DNA of 64,000 nucleotides, taken from assembly GCA_002633025.1 (NCBI GenBank), contig NMRB01001535.1:102402-166401 (forward strand). Direction: 5' to 3'. Below are positions 26,167 to 47,967 of the stretch, in pieces. The DNA comes from Notospermus geniculatus. Taxonomy: Eukaryota > Nemertea > Pilidiophora > Heteronemertea > Lineidae. The translations under genes were made by a program, and so were the position numbers. The notes under the pieces are model-generated. The model searched no databases, was not told the DNA's origin, and worked only from the letters and a program-made list of their open reading frames with translations. How positions within the stretch are numbered: position 1 is the first letter of the stretch; every line of letters begins with the position of its first letter.

Positions 26167-26904
26167 TCTGGAAATCCACGGAAAAAATTGAAGTGTTCCA
26201 TGTTAGAGGCAGGAGCGTAAGTCTTGATAGAAGTTGAGATATTTCTAAGCCTTGCCTTGCCTTGCTGTACTGAATACTCGTCTATTTTCTCAGACTCTCC
26301 TTATCGCTGTAAAGATATCTAATCTGATATAAGAAATGCCATCAAGCTGATTACATTTGGTTTTGTCGCCAAGGTCACGCCAGCGCCTCATTCGCTTCCA
26401 CGTTGATCAATATGGCGGTGGTGGCCAGTGAAGGACTCAACCTAAAAACACACCGGTACGTCACGTATACTTCATGGATTGTTCTGAATGACCCAAAAGC
26501 ACCAAAAACAAATTGGGCTCAGTAACGTATGACGCAAGCGCTATGAAATTGGTTGTAGGTCTGTATCGAAATTCTTCAACGATAAGAAAAGTCCCGATGG
26601 ACCGACCGAATCTTTTTCACCATCTTCCACCAAGCCTTATCTATGGAAGATGCGTGATTGCAAGGCACACGGTCTTATATTCATCGACCACCATCCATTA
26701 ATATCATTTGACGTGGCAATTGTATTATCCTTCGAGCCACACCAACCGAGAGTAAATTGGATTTCAAATATGATTTAAGTACATACAGAGACGAGAACTC
26801 ACGAACGTCTCCAGCGTGCGAAGTACACGTCGCCTCAAGTCATCGGAGTTGTGATTTTTGAATGTAAGATGTGAACTTTCCCATGGTTGTAACTTATATC
26901 AAGA

Positions 26905-27225
26905 ATCTTGGTAATATCAAAAATAGAAAGACCAGGGGCCTGTTTCATAAAGTGACTTTAAGGTAATGGTACCATTAACTCAATGCATTTTCCATTTGGC
27001 TAAACCCAGGAAAAAATGAACTACGAACTACTATGAACGCTTGCCAAATAACTGTGAAATTCATAGTTTTACCATGAAATTTATAGTAAAACTATGAACT
27101 TCACAGTTATCTGGTAAGAGTTCATAGTAGTTCGTAATTCATTTTTTCCTGGGAAGGTACCATTTGCTTAAAGTCACTTTATGAAACAGGCCCCAGGTCT
27201 TTATCTATTTTTGGTAATATGAAAG
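26905..27225 (+). mobile_element. Large foldback element with GGGGCCTG ends
   Basis: Long imperfect palindrome. Arms pair over GGGGCCTGTTTCATAAAGTG and its complement (26935 and 27194), and again inward over GAACTACGAACTACTATGAA. Outside these the flanks also pair (AAAAATAGA...AAGACC), so the fold extends to about 320 bp. Confidence 0.8.
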
Positions 27226-28100
27226 CTGTAAAGGAGTCCTGTTTTTTGGGGGCTCGTGATTGGTCCTCTCATCAGGGAAGTATTATAAAGGCAACATAAA
27301 GCGTTAAAGCATCTGGACGCCAGTGTGCTAGCACTTGGTGGAAATCAATAGTACTTCGAGAAATTTCTTTCGGCAGCGCTTTAAAAATCATTGGCATTGA
27401 CATTCATTCAATTCATTGAGCTTATCCTGGTTAAAAAACTGGGCAAAATTTTTAGAAAAATTTAGACTTGTTTGAAAGGTGTTACCATGCAAACAGTTGG
27501 GCGCCAGTCAAAGTGAGAGCGGTCTCTTTCAAGAGAGTAAATGTCAGGAGTCGTAGAAAGTCAACTGGATCAAGTTTCAAGTCGAGTTTACTGTAACTAA
27601 TAACGTGTTACCCTTTATCGATTGTAATGATTACCCGTAATGTTGAGCTAGAGTGAAATCGAGTGAGCTGGTTGATCGGAGAGAGATCTACATGTCCACG
27701 TATCAGGGAACGCCCTTGATGGAATCTATTTAAACGTGTTTTAATTCATCGTTTCCAGTGGCCGGCAGCCATCTTGATTACTCTGGGAATAGCCAGGAAA
27801 TTTGCGCATGCGCATTATCCACCGGTAGACAAACAGCACTGGGCGGACAGGCCTTCGTACCGCTCAATGCAAACAACCTGTACATGTTTGTTGTATGTAG
27901 ATACATTAACTTTCTGTATTTTAATCTAAGCATTGAGTAATTCGAGTACGTTACAAACATCACTATTGACTGATCCATTGATTGATTAAAAATACATTGA
28001 TCAGATTAAGTTTTCGGGCAGTCATTCTTGACATTTAGCAGCAATAGTATCTGATTGCCTGTAGATTTTAATAGGCGGAAGTGAAGGAAGTAGGGCCTTC

Positions 28101-28185
28101 TATGACGATGACGATGTTGTTGCTGATGCTTGTTGACTGTTGTTGAAACTTCTGGTTCTTGTTGTTGTTGTTGCTGCTGATGATA
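28101..28185 (+). repeat. Trinucleotide-rich tract
   Basis: GAT, GTT and GCT triplets in runs, including GTTGTTGTTGTTGCTGCTG. No gene recognised on either strand. Confidence 0.8.
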
Positions 28186-28773
28186 CCGGTTCGCCGATTA
28201 CCGCAAAACGGTAATGAAACCGTAGTGTACACCAGCTGGCTTCTTTTGCCGATGATAACTTGAATTGATGAGTGTGTTCGTAATTGTTAGCTGTAATTAA
28301 GAAATGGGAGAAAACCATTTAGAATCCCTCCCGAACTTGCGTCAATCGGAAACATGATCAAAATGGCACAAGATACTTTTAGCAAGAATACTTGTCACAT
28401 ATACGGGTATTTTGATGTCGCCGTAATCACCTCATTCAAATGATACATTTCTTATATGTTTCTATTTGATGATTTACGATATGGGTTTGACTCGGAGATG
28501 ATTGTATTGTGAATTCGATTGAGAATTCGTTTGCCTCATCTGGGGAAAGTGATTGCTCTCGTCTCGCGAGTGATTGCTTCGAGACTGGTGTATTTAGAAG
28601 TGAAATGGACTTAGCTAATGACTTTTAGTCTGACGCGATGGATTTTGCCTAAATCTATGTAGGTTTATTCTCTTTTCGTGAAACACTAAATTAGTTTGTA
28701 CCAATCTGGCGCGCGCCGTTTTTGTATCATGAAAAAACGCCAAAAGAAAACATCTGACGTAATACCAGAAAAT

Positions 28774-28824
28774 TACTGTAAAGTATCGTGAGTGATGTCA
28801 CCGATCCAAAGAAGGCAGCACTGT
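28774..28824 (-). repeat. 51-bp dispersed element copy
   Basis: Reverse copy: TTACTGTAAAGTATCGTGAG, then TGATGTCACC and GGCAGCACTGT. Contains a CRE-like TGATGTCA. Confidence 0.75.
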
Positions 28825-31543
28825 CGGAGTAAAGGATTTATTAGTCAATTGCCTGGGACGCCACCTAGCATGTAGCGATCTCTCTTGAGGTACTTCAGGG
28901 TAGGCCTACATGATTTTTTGATACTTACGAGTCACACGAATCAACGACACCTGACAAAGGGTAGACTCCATTGCAGTCGTCTCAATACCGGTTAGTGGCG
29001 CGGTGATTTAAAAGAGGTGCGGCATTACGGCTGCCCCGGGAGACTAGACGAAGGGGAGAATTTACTAAATCACGAAAAGTACCTGACACATGTTTACATT
29101 TGAAAACAGACAATCTCAAGGACTGCTAAATCGTCTGCTCTATATACATGTAAGCATTACACGTACATTATGTATACAGGCCAAGAACGATGACCGTGCT
29201 AACCTCAACCAAACGGTTCAAGCCTAATTATCTGTAAAATCAGTCGCATTAGTTTGTTAGTATCTCTGTGTAGTTTTATTGGAGCGATGGCCGACAAGCC
29301 ATTAGATAGCCGAGGTATTCATCCGCGTCTTCCGGTGTGTTGCATTCATCGCCTCTCTTCTCCGCTCACAATAGATCACCGTACGGTACCCTGAATGCGG
29401 TAAACCACGCGAGACCCAAAAAGTACCGCCTTGATTTCCATGGCGTCCAGAGTATGAGGTGCCATGTTGGAAATACGTAAATTATTTCATCTATGATTGT
29501 ATCAGATATTAATCTACTCTTGTAAAATCATTTCAAACAATATAAGCTAGGATGCGTTCCTTGATGAACCAAATGAATGGTGAAAATGTTCTAGCCTTCC
29601 GCCTCGAATGAAAATGCTGGAACAAAACTGTTTAGTTTGGTGATATTGAGATCAGTTTATGTATAGTAGTTTCAGCAAGTGCATTGTCAGGTGAGGCCAA
29701 CTGCCAACGGCGACCTCTGTAAACATTGGTAAAAGAGGAAAGGATCAAGACTAAAGGAGTGGTGAAAGAAATCGCCAAAGACCAAAGGAGGAAGAAAGAA
29801 ATGTGTGGTGTGACCTCCAACCTCGTCCCGCTGTCCTGTTACCATTAGGTAACACAGATCGTAATCAAACTGAAAGCAGAACCACGTCCCCAGTTACGCC
29901 CGATATTTTTCTCAAAACACTTGCATATAATGGGTCCACGACTACAGACGACAGAAGCCTTTCATCTGCTCTTGTTGGTAAAGAAATCAACATAAACAGG
30001 GAATGATGAAAAATCCTTAGATGTCAGGACATTTCTCTTAGTGACGGATGTTTTTCTACCACGTATCGAATACGTCGGTTCTTTCATTTGCTATATTACG
30101 CAAAAGTTCTAATTTTAGCAGAGTGATTTTGATCAACAGCAACTGTCTCACACGTATCGGACGCTTCGTGTAGCAGTACACACAGTGACGCCATTGTCGT
30201 AGGCGATGACGTTTATCGTAGGTGATCTAAACGTCACTATTATCTTATTGACACATTCCCTTCAACACTCAACTCATCTGATCAATGGTATGTTTTTAAT
30301 TGAGTCTATTATCGACGCATTTGTCAAATGATCCTATCGATCAGTTCTGTTTCAATCCAAAACGATTTTTTCCGTTTTGGTATTGAAACAAGATTTTCAT
30401 TTGCATGATTGGTTGAACAGAACAGGTGGAGGAGAATTAGAGACGCAACTGGTTGATGGTGGAAATACCATGGGTCATTGTGCCGTCGGCACATTGTAAC
30501 CCTCCTCTAGTGGTGGAATAATCTTTCGACGGTAGACTCCATAGTGTTCTAAACTGTGCAAGGCATTTGTCTCTGGCTGACTTCTGTTCACCCAATTTCA
30601 AAACGGTTTCACTCAATCCCATCATACGTACGTATATTGGCCACTCTTCGCCCTGAGGGAATATCCGTCTTGTATATTATCAGTTTTTGGCGGAAAATAC
30701 CGCCCATATTATATATTTGGTAATTTCAGAAAGTCATTCTTTGGCTCCAGGCGTTTCTAGTCACCAATCACGGGCTATACGAAGATATTTGCAGACTGTC
30801 AAATCTTGATAAACCGCTAAAAGCATACCGCAGCGTTTTGTGGTGTTAAACTCAGTTTAATTTCCGCTTTAGTCTTAAAAGTGGAAATTAACTATCTGCC
30901 GTCCGCTTGCCTAGTTACGCCACTACACATCTCATCAGTTGACGTCAAATCAAGCGATATGACAATATGGTTCGATGAAAGGCACGACTGAACGTCCAGG
31001 ATATTGAGACTGAAGATATCTAACTCGTTGTAAGATACGCCGCTCATCATGTCATATACCTTGGCTTCCAGTTGTAGACACCAAAGGCAATTAATTAAGG
31101 GTGGCAAGGCGGTCTTTGAGGGCGTGTTATCAGCACCAGCAGGCATACCAAGGGGGTAGATGAACGGGGGCGGGGGCGGAGGTGTGCCAGAAGTTTGCTG
31201 GTAGTGGGCCTGATCTCACCTCCCGATGCCCCCAGCTGTTCAGATCTATAAAAGACATCTCAACGCTTTCGGGAGACGCAAAGCTGTGAACATCACACGC
31301 ATCATTACACATTATTTGGTTCGGCTCATGTCCCCGTAATAACACAAAATACTTGGATAGGTTTATCCTCAGGAGAAATTGATTTCGCATTAGGCATAAT
31401 GTCCAATCGGGATATCCAATCTCTTCTACATGTATCAAAACAACGTTATGGAAATCCCATCATCCGAGTGTCATATCCAGGATAAACCAACAACTGCCGA
31501 CCTTTCTCAAGGAAGTTTCTGGCGCGGATCGGTTGAGGGTTGG

Positions 31544-31876
31544 AGAGGTGTGCGCCTACTTCGAGGTTGGCCACTCGTCAGTCAATAGGTGTGCGCCTGC
31601 TGCATGGTTGGCCACTTGTCAGCCAATAGGTGTGCCAATGCTGAATGGTGCACTTGTCACTCAATAGGTGTACCCCTGTGCATGGTTGGCCACTTGTCAG
31701 TCAATAAGTGTGCGCCTGCTGCATGGTTGGCAACCGATCGGTCAATACTGGTGTGCACCTGAATTTGGTTGGCTTTTTGTCAGTAACAGGCTGGTGTGCG
31801 CCAGCTACATTGGCCTCTTGTGAATCAATAGGTGTGCGGCTGTTGCATGGAGTCAATAGGTGTGCACCTGCCTGAC
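31544..31876 (+). repeat. Minisatellite, about 42-bp unit
   Basis: Around eight diverged copies of a unit with AATAGGTGTGCGCCTGCTGC and ATGGTTGGCCACTTGTCAGT. Not coding. Confidence 0.88.
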
Positions 31877-33060
31877 AAAAGAGCACGCACGCGAGAAGTC
31901 TTGGTGAACCTGGACATGCAAAACGGAAGTTTCAACCGGCAGCTATCGCAATGTATCAATCACGTGGCTTGTCTATAGGCGATTGACCTTTGCATTATGC
32001 CACGGACACCCTGGATGCCAAATTGTAAATGAAGCCGACCGTTGTTTATGTTTCGTGATTTGACAGGAAGTTTCCGCCTGAAGGAAAGAGTGGTGGAAAT
32101 GATAGAAAAATGTTGGGTGTCAAGTTGTAGGCTCTCATGATGGTTTAGATTTGGAATGGATCCGCACCTGTCGATTTTCTGGCCACTCGTGTCCAAAACC
32201 GTGGGATGTATATTTCCTATTCTCCTTAGCATTCTCCTGCATGTTTATCAAAGTTGCATGCGTTGTTTCTGATAGTTTGCCGACAGATAGGGTCATTGGG
32301 GGTTTCGGGCTGCTGTAGTTACCCCTGGTACATCTGAGATTATGAGTTGGAATCCATGGATTCGTTCTTCGTGTAGGCCTGCAAGTGGTGCGATTCCTTT
32401 CGTCTTGTTTCCTCCTGCATTGCATCACCCAGTATTGCATACTGAGCCAGTTAGGCCTATGCCTGTATTGGTGCCCGGCATCCAATTCACTCTGATCATT
32501 TTGTGCCGTTTTCGTTGCGAAGATAATTCAGCGACAATTCCCCCTACTTTCCCCATCTTGTGTTTCTAATGGACACATCTCGTTTTCCCAAACTACGCCA
32601 TCTAATATTAGTGATTCGGCATTAGACTCATCAGATTTACTTAGCCCCAGGTGAGAAGCCAAAACAAGCATTTTCAATCGCATCACACTGTACTCTCTCA
32701 GCAGGAGTAAAATTAAGAAAGGAAATAACTCGTTGGGAAACCATCAACTCTCTGGTTACTAGAATCGGGTTGGTAAATTGGAAAGTAGAGCCCGATGGAC
32801 TGTTCATTGAATTTGATGTGACATGATGGATTTGAGTTTAAAATCGATCATTCTAAAACACTCAGGTGATGGGATGGAGCAATCAATTTCTAATTGAGTA
32901 TTTTTTCTCGCCAAATACCGGAAAATGCGAGTAGTGAAAGTTTCCCAGTTAGTTGCATTAGTAATCGCGAACAAGGAGTTTAGCCTTTCCACTGCTAGTG
33001 GCAATTTCATTAAAATGACACACCATCCAAATGCTGAAATCGTATACAAGAAATTTCCCA

Positions 33061-33111
33061 ACTGTGAAGTCCTTTGAGTGATATCACTCACTTCACAGGG
33101 GCAGCACAGTC
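33061..33111 (-). repeat. 51-bp dispersed element copy (diverged)
   Basis: Reverse copy, opening ACTGTGAAGT and closing GGCAGCACAGT; the centre has become a perfect GAGTGATATCACTC palindrome. Confidence 0.55.
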
Positions 33112-33252
33112 AGAGAAATGGATTAATTATGAAAATTTCCTTTGACTGCGCATGCGCATTTGGCAACTCGGACGTTGACGCCGATTGTTCTCATCCAATC
33201 AGTGCCCATCCTGAAGTTTGTACTTTGTCTGTCTGGTGAATAATTCGTGATC

Positions 33253-33279
33253 GGGGGGGGGGGGGGGGGNGGGGGGGGG
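33253..33279 (+). repeat. Poly-G tract with one N
   Basis: A run of G interrupted by an N at 33270; homopolymer sequencing uncertainty is likely. It may form G-quadruplex DNA if the length is real. Confidence 0.85.
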
Positions 33280-34010
33280 TCTAAAAGAGCAGGAATTCAA
33301 CTAACGAAGCTGCTTGAAAATTGAACATTAACTCAAAAAGCAGTCTTTGAGATACAACAATTTGCGTTTCTTTGAGTATTTGAAATGTTTGTTCCATTAT
33401 AAAAGAAAACAAGGGATAGACAAAGCCAATTTTATCATTTGCATTTTTTACTTCGAGTCGACGTCTTTGTTATGGCATTAATCTGAATAAATTAGTGAAT
33501 AACTGGAAGAAAAAAGTACGAGACCAGAAATGAGAACGTGATTTGTTTTATGGGAATGATTATGATGAGCCAATTCGATAGTCTTTTATTATGGGGTACT
33601 TTTAGATCTTCAAAATGTCAAAGATACTGCAAGGGCCATATTCCTTCCTCGGAAACCTTTCGGACATGTTCGGGAAGATTCGGGCCGTCCGTAAATTGCG
33701 GGTGATCTGTATTCCTCAGCACACTCTCTCAGTGTGATCTTTTTCCACATCCTGCTAGAGTAACTATAGGCTGTTAATCTCCAGATAATACACCTCACGA
33801 CTTCATGTTGCGGAAACTTAATTCATCTTATAAGCTGATCTACACCCTCAGCATGTTGAAAGAAACTGCATGATTGGGCAACGTGAGGCATTCTATATGA
33901 GATTAGCGAATCAAAAGACTTCTGACAACAACGAATGGGATGTGCGTGAGCACGAAGAATTGTAGTCACGAAGATCGCTGACCTGTTACCACCAGGATGT
34001 CGTACTCTAA

Positions 34011-34161
34011 AGCGGGGTTCATTGGCACACGGATTTTGTCCGATTCAGGTCCGCAAAAAATAGAAAAAATAGATCAAATGGACTTTTGCGTTGTCGTATC
34101 CGGAAAACTAGGGGCAAACGCACTGAAAACGGACTGGATCCGTGTGCCAATGAACCCTGCT
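34011..34161 (+). mobile_element. MITE family 1, copy 2, with TAA target duplication
   Basis: 151 bp bounded by inverted repeats AGCGGGGTTCATTGGCACAC and GTGTGCCAATGAACCCTGCT, flanked on both sides by TAA (34008-34010 and 34162-34164). Three-base TWA duplications are typical of PIF/Harbinger-mobilised elements. It has no coding capacity. An 8-bp gap lies 22 bp to the right. Confidence 0.8.
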
Positions 34162-34183
34162 TAACGCTGGTCACAGTGTCAAT

Positions 34184-34191
34184 NNNNNNNN
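34184..34191. other. Assembly gap (8 N) beside poly-C
   Basis: Eight N followed by a C-run at 34194-34206; likely a homopolymer-related gap. Confidence 1.
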
Positions 34192-35829
34192 CACCCCCCC
34201 CCCCCCACAACATTGCCAGAAACCCCTCATCGTCGGCAACCTAGCGGCGGCTTCGGGGACCAAAATGCAACCAAATTCGTAGAGCTAGCCACCAATACTT
34301 TCTCTTCCAAAAAACATTGCTGTTTTTTATTCACTCAATGGTAATGGTGTTACGTGACTGTAATGCATATCCATTGGTTACTTTTACGAGAACTCCGGTC
34401 GCGCATGCGCTACTGAAAAGTTTCTTCTGCGCTTGGAGGAATTATACTGACTAATTCCTCCAAGTTCTGTGTAACCGAATTGACGCATAAATATCCCTTA
34501 CCAAAATTGGTGCTTCCGGAGGAAAGAGGGTGAAACTACCGTGATTAAATCTACTCAGATCAGATGTCGCATACTGTAATTACTTTTATATTACCGTTCG
34601 GTTTCGCGATATGTTAGAAGGAAGAACTCCAAACTTCGACATGAGAAAAGCTTTTATATGGAAATTATACCGACATCCTTCCGAATATGACACTGTGGAA
34701 AAATGACTGTCATTCTTCATCAAAATAAGAGTCATTATAGTCATATGTGAAATCTCATAGCTGCGGGCATCGGATAGGAAAACGCTGCAAATAGCTCCGC
34801 GGTACGGAAGTTTACCTCTCGCCTTTTATCATCATCAAAGCTGTTAATTTCAATCCAGGTTTTGGTGATGGGGAAAATTCCGCCCGCAGGGAGAGGGGCA
34901 AACGACACCTTCTGCAATCTAGGCCACATCTGCGTGGAAAAACACAATTTTGTTAAGTATTACTGTAGAGCACATCAAAAAAGATTGCGACTGGGCTTTA
35001 CTAATGGATTTATATTATTCAAGCGCCGCCTATAATGTGACGATCTCTCTCGAGGAACGCTGTCGTGGTGCTGGACTCTTGAATCCAAGTATTATGTGTC
35101 CGAAGAAGTCGAATCATGACATACAAAGGGAAAACCGAGGAAATGTACTCTCAATATCCAATACTGTTTTGCAGACAATCGATCACATGTACCTATCGAT
35201 TAAGTATAAAAGCTACGGGGTCGGGGTTTTGCACGCGATACCCCGTGATTATCCCCGAGGCGCAGGTCTGTACAAAACGGCGACTCTGCGCAATATCCGG
35301 AACGAAATGTGTCCTGTGTGTTTTGAAAATCAATGACCACGTAAATTATTTGCCGACTACTTCAATTACAACACTTTCCACTCACTAATCAGATCACACT
35401 TTTCTCTTCAAATACGTGTTCATTGACAAAACTGTTTGTTTGTGTCGTCTTGATTTCTTGACATTTCTCTGAGTAGCAGACGACAAGCAACCTGTCAACA
35501 GACATGTCATGAATGAAAATGTCTGCTGTTTTCATTCCTTGGAGTCGATTTTCAATCTCCTTCCTTTCATTATTTTGATTGGTATCGTCTCGGCATTGAC
35601 GAACTTTGCTTCGATTACTCGTCGACGGAGTACTAGTTATAAATGTATGGACAATTCATTTCAGACTTTCGCCTTGAAGGCATTAACCAGCGTAGGAGGC
35701 ACCCCGGATTACGGTATTTCCGACTGGTGCTGCCATCTAGGCCTTGGGCGTTGCGGCTTATACCCGAGTCTATAGTAAATGCATACCGTACGGCACAAAA
35801 TTACTAGTGTACATGTAGTATGCGGCGGT

Positions 35830-36105
35830 TTCACAAGAGGTTTAGTTAACATTAAATGTGGGTTAAGGAAGTCATGAATTTCTGTCCAAAAATTTTTTTG
35901 ACAGAAATTCATGACTTCCTTAACCCCAAAACCAGGAAATATTGGGGCTTTTCTTGGAAGTTTAAATGTTCTTCATAAGCTTAAATACATTAGAAGTTTA
36001 AAATTCTTTGGAAGTAGGCCTACTTGACTTCCTGGAGCCTAAAATTCCGAAGTATTTTTACTTCCGTGACTTCCAAACTCCCTCTAACTAAACCCCTGGT
36101 TTCAG
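35830..36105 (+). mobile_element. Foldback element just upstream of the first mGluR exon
   Basis: Outer arms around CAAGAGGTTTAGTTA and CTAACTAAACCCCTGG. Inside lies a perfect 26-bp inverted repeat (35861-35886 and 35900-35925), followed by repeated GGAAGT and GAAGTTTAAA motifs. It ends about 60 bp before the 36167 exon. Confidence 0.6.
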
Positions 36106-36160
36106 CCAACTAGAGTTGCGAAAATCCTGCTAAATCTCACGATTTTGTCATTTTTGCTGA

Positions 36161-45338
<9,178 letters not shown>

Positions 45339-45590
45339 CGGTTGGTCGTATAAATGGCCCGGGGTATTCGCTTAGGTAAACATCTTTAAAAAGTTCCAGT
45401 GACGCATGCGACTGCCTGCTGTGTTCTGCAAGTGTTTGGCCGTCTCAGTGCGGGCCTTCCAGAGACGGTTTCGGGTTTCCACGGAAAATCTGGATCAGAA
45501 AGTGGACTGAGAGCGGATGACTTTGTATTTGGTTGATTGATGACAATATGTACCATTATAAATTAATCCATATCTTCTTTCTAATTTTAG

Positions 45591-45778
45591 CTGGCACAGT
45601 ACTGGTGATGTCCACATCCCAACAACAAGGTGCAGAAACTGCGACAAGTGACGTCGATTCAGGGTCGAACACGAAAAACCCTGAGGAGAGTGCCTTCCTG
45701 AAAAATACGGATAAATTCACGGACACTAGTTCGGGTGCCGAATTTTCAGATCCAGAAATTAGGGAGTCTACGTTATGA
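45591..45778 (+). CDS. mGluR alternative last exon B: ends ESTL
   Basis: Acceptor TTTCTAATTTTAG ends at 45590 and is again phase 1, so the 43683-43923 exon can join it directly. Encodes about 62 residues rich in Ser, Thr, Asp and Glu, ending DPEIRESTL and TGA at 45776-45778. ESTL is also a class I PDZ ligand and resembles the S-S-S/T-L ends of vertebrate mGluRs. There is no homology to exon A. An AATAAA lies at 46097-46102. Whether it is expressed needs transcripts; it could instead be a chance ORF after a good acceptor. Confidence 0.6.
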
Positions 45779-46096
45779 GATCATGTGCTGTTGAGAGATT
45801 GAATATGAATGCAGTTGTATGTGATGAAAATTCAGTAGAAAAGGTGTCTGTCGGTGATTGCGAGTTTGTACATATCAAAAATAGATAAGCGAGCGAGTGC
45901 TGCGGCGTGAGTGTGATAGGCCTATATTGGCGGATGATGATGTAATCGAGGTTTGTTATGTAATCAGGGCAACAAACCTCGTTACCAAGTTCATGCGACT
46001 TTGACTGTCTTTCCCATACACACATTCCAATGTTTTCGAGTAGGGGAAATTGAGGATTCAAATGCGCGCGCGGGTTGGGGCATTGTACATATATCC

Positions 46097-46102
46097 AATA
46101 AA
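46097..46102 (+). promoter_or_regulatory. Candidate poly(A) signal of the mGluR gene
   Basis: AATAAA hexamer about 320 bp after the exon B stop. I found no canonical hexamer between the exon A stop and exon B, so this may serve both isoforms. Confidence 0.35.
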
Positions 46103-47145
46103 AAAAATTGAACTTCCTCACATGGTCGGGTGTTCAAAGAAACTTATTATATCATTTCATACCATATCAATATATACGCTGTGTGAGCAGGCCTCAAATA
46201 CAGGGAGGTACAGTACCAAGATTGGAGCAATAACGCCGATCTGTCGTTGGGCCAGAGCAGGCAATAATTGGGCCATTAAAGTTGAAATTGGGAGGAAGTA
46301 GAGATCATTTTACTTTGGCGTATATTGTACAAATCGCTGGCTATTATTTTGATCCACGCCTAAAAGCAAACATTTTGTCGTCAGTCGTGTGTCAGTGTCG
46401 TCATATCTGGTCTACCGGGCGCGAAACCCATCCCAGTGGCGGGCCACAGCAACCCGAGCTTGGTTGGTGAAATCTGCATTAATCCTGATGTCGTATAGGC
46501 CTACCTGCCGTATTGCGCATGCGTAACCCTTGTCGGTTGCTGTGCTTCCGTATGAGGTTAGGTTTTACGCCAGAAAAACGCTTAGAATGAGCGGTTCTCG
46601 TGGTTGAAGACGTGTCGGTGAACAATGGGGAAATATGTTTTTATATCAGGCATTTTAGCCGGGCATTTTTCAGTCAATAACTATTCAAGCAATGTAGGAT
46701 TTTGTTGAATTTTGTAAGGGACCCGCATATCGTCATAACGCCCAAAGATCTGTTGTAAAATTAAACGATTATGTGAATTCTTCATGTATTTAAATGTACA
46801 TGTATATACAACATGTATTACTGTATTTTGTATACATCCTGATGGGGTGGTTGCAAAATAAGATGTCGTGATGTCACGCCTCAGGCTGCTGAAATCAATG
46901 AGGACATAACCCACTGCCTCAATAGGTGTCACTAGTGGTTAACTTTTGAAATGAAAGGGTCGTCAGGTCCTGATCAATTTCCCACACAAAAGGCACCCAT
47001 TGTATAGGACCTGGTTACGATTTGCTGTCCTATGTCGTAGTAGTGATCCCATTGTGCAGATAAACGTGTTGTTTCTCACTACATCTGTCATATCAGTGTG
47101 GCGATTCCTCTTGAGATAGGCCTACATGTAGACAAAGATCATCTT

Positions 47146-47186
47146 AGGGCCTAGGCCTACACATCTGATGTGTAGGCCTAGGCCCT
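47146..47186. repeat. Perfect 41-bp palindrome
   Basis: Two 20-bp arms, AGGGCCTAGGCCTACACATC and its exact complement, around a single T. Contains the TAGGCCTA core twice. Confidence 0.95.
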
Positions 47187-47383
47187 ACTCTGGGTCAGAG
47201 ACCATTGAAATCCATCGGATTCCTCCCCACCTTCCAGTTTGGTGACCATCATAAGTTTTTTATATATTCATGGTGACTTATTAGGACAGTACCATATACG
47301 GATTGAATATTGCGTTGTTTTATAATGACAAAGCTTTGAAAACGTACATGTAGAGAGATACGACCATTCCTTGCCTTTAAAGC

Positions 47384-47720
47384 CTCGCTTATGTCGCCCT
47401 TACGTACAGTCAGAACTAGTTGGCAACTGATAATCGGCGCGTAGTTGGAACTAATCAGTCACAACTACTAGGTGACATAAGCTCTCGGGCGTCGGCGAGT
47501 AACTACATGTAGTTGCAAACTACAAATATCCAGATCCTGAAAATCGCACGTGTTCAACTTCAGCACGTTTTACTTAAAATCAAAAGAAATCTGTGTCGAC
47601 ATAAGCACTCAAAAGACGGCGATAAACTTGTTCCAGGTAGTTGCGACCGATCGGTATTTTTCGAGTCGGTGGCGACATAAGTTATCAGTTGCAACTTGTT
47701 GACGCTATTTCTATCACAGC
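47384..47720 (+). repeat. Inverted repeat cut off by the gap
   Basis: CTTATGTCGCC at 47390 pairs with GGCGACATAAG at 47671; AGTTGGCAACTGATAA pairs with TTATCAGTTGCAACT further in. The GACATAAG string occurs several more times between. The assembly breaks 40 bp later. Confidence 0.6.
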
Positions 47721-47967
47721 NNNNNNNNNNNNNNNNNNNNNNNNNNNNNNNNNNNNNNNNNNNNNNNNNNNNNNNNNNNNNNNNNNNNNNNNNNNNNNNN
47801 NNNNNNNNNNNNNNNNNNNNNNNNNNNNNNNNNNNNNNNNNNNNNNNNNNNNNNNNNNNNNNNNNNNNNNNNNNNNNNNNNNNNNNNNNNNNNNNNNNNN
47901 NNNNNNNNNNNNNNNNNNNNNNNNNNNNNNNNNNNNNNNNNNNNNNNNNNNNNNNNNNNNNNNNNNN
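47721..47967. other. Assembly gap (247 N)
   Basis: Undetermined sequence. Any open frames reported through it are meaningless. It may hide 3' exons of the CCDC3-like gene. Confidence 1.

Noticed and set aside
31544-31876. Regularly spaced units suggestive of a CRISPR array
   Set aside because: Units are continuous and diverged with no unique spacers, in a eukaryotic genome; it is a minisatellite.
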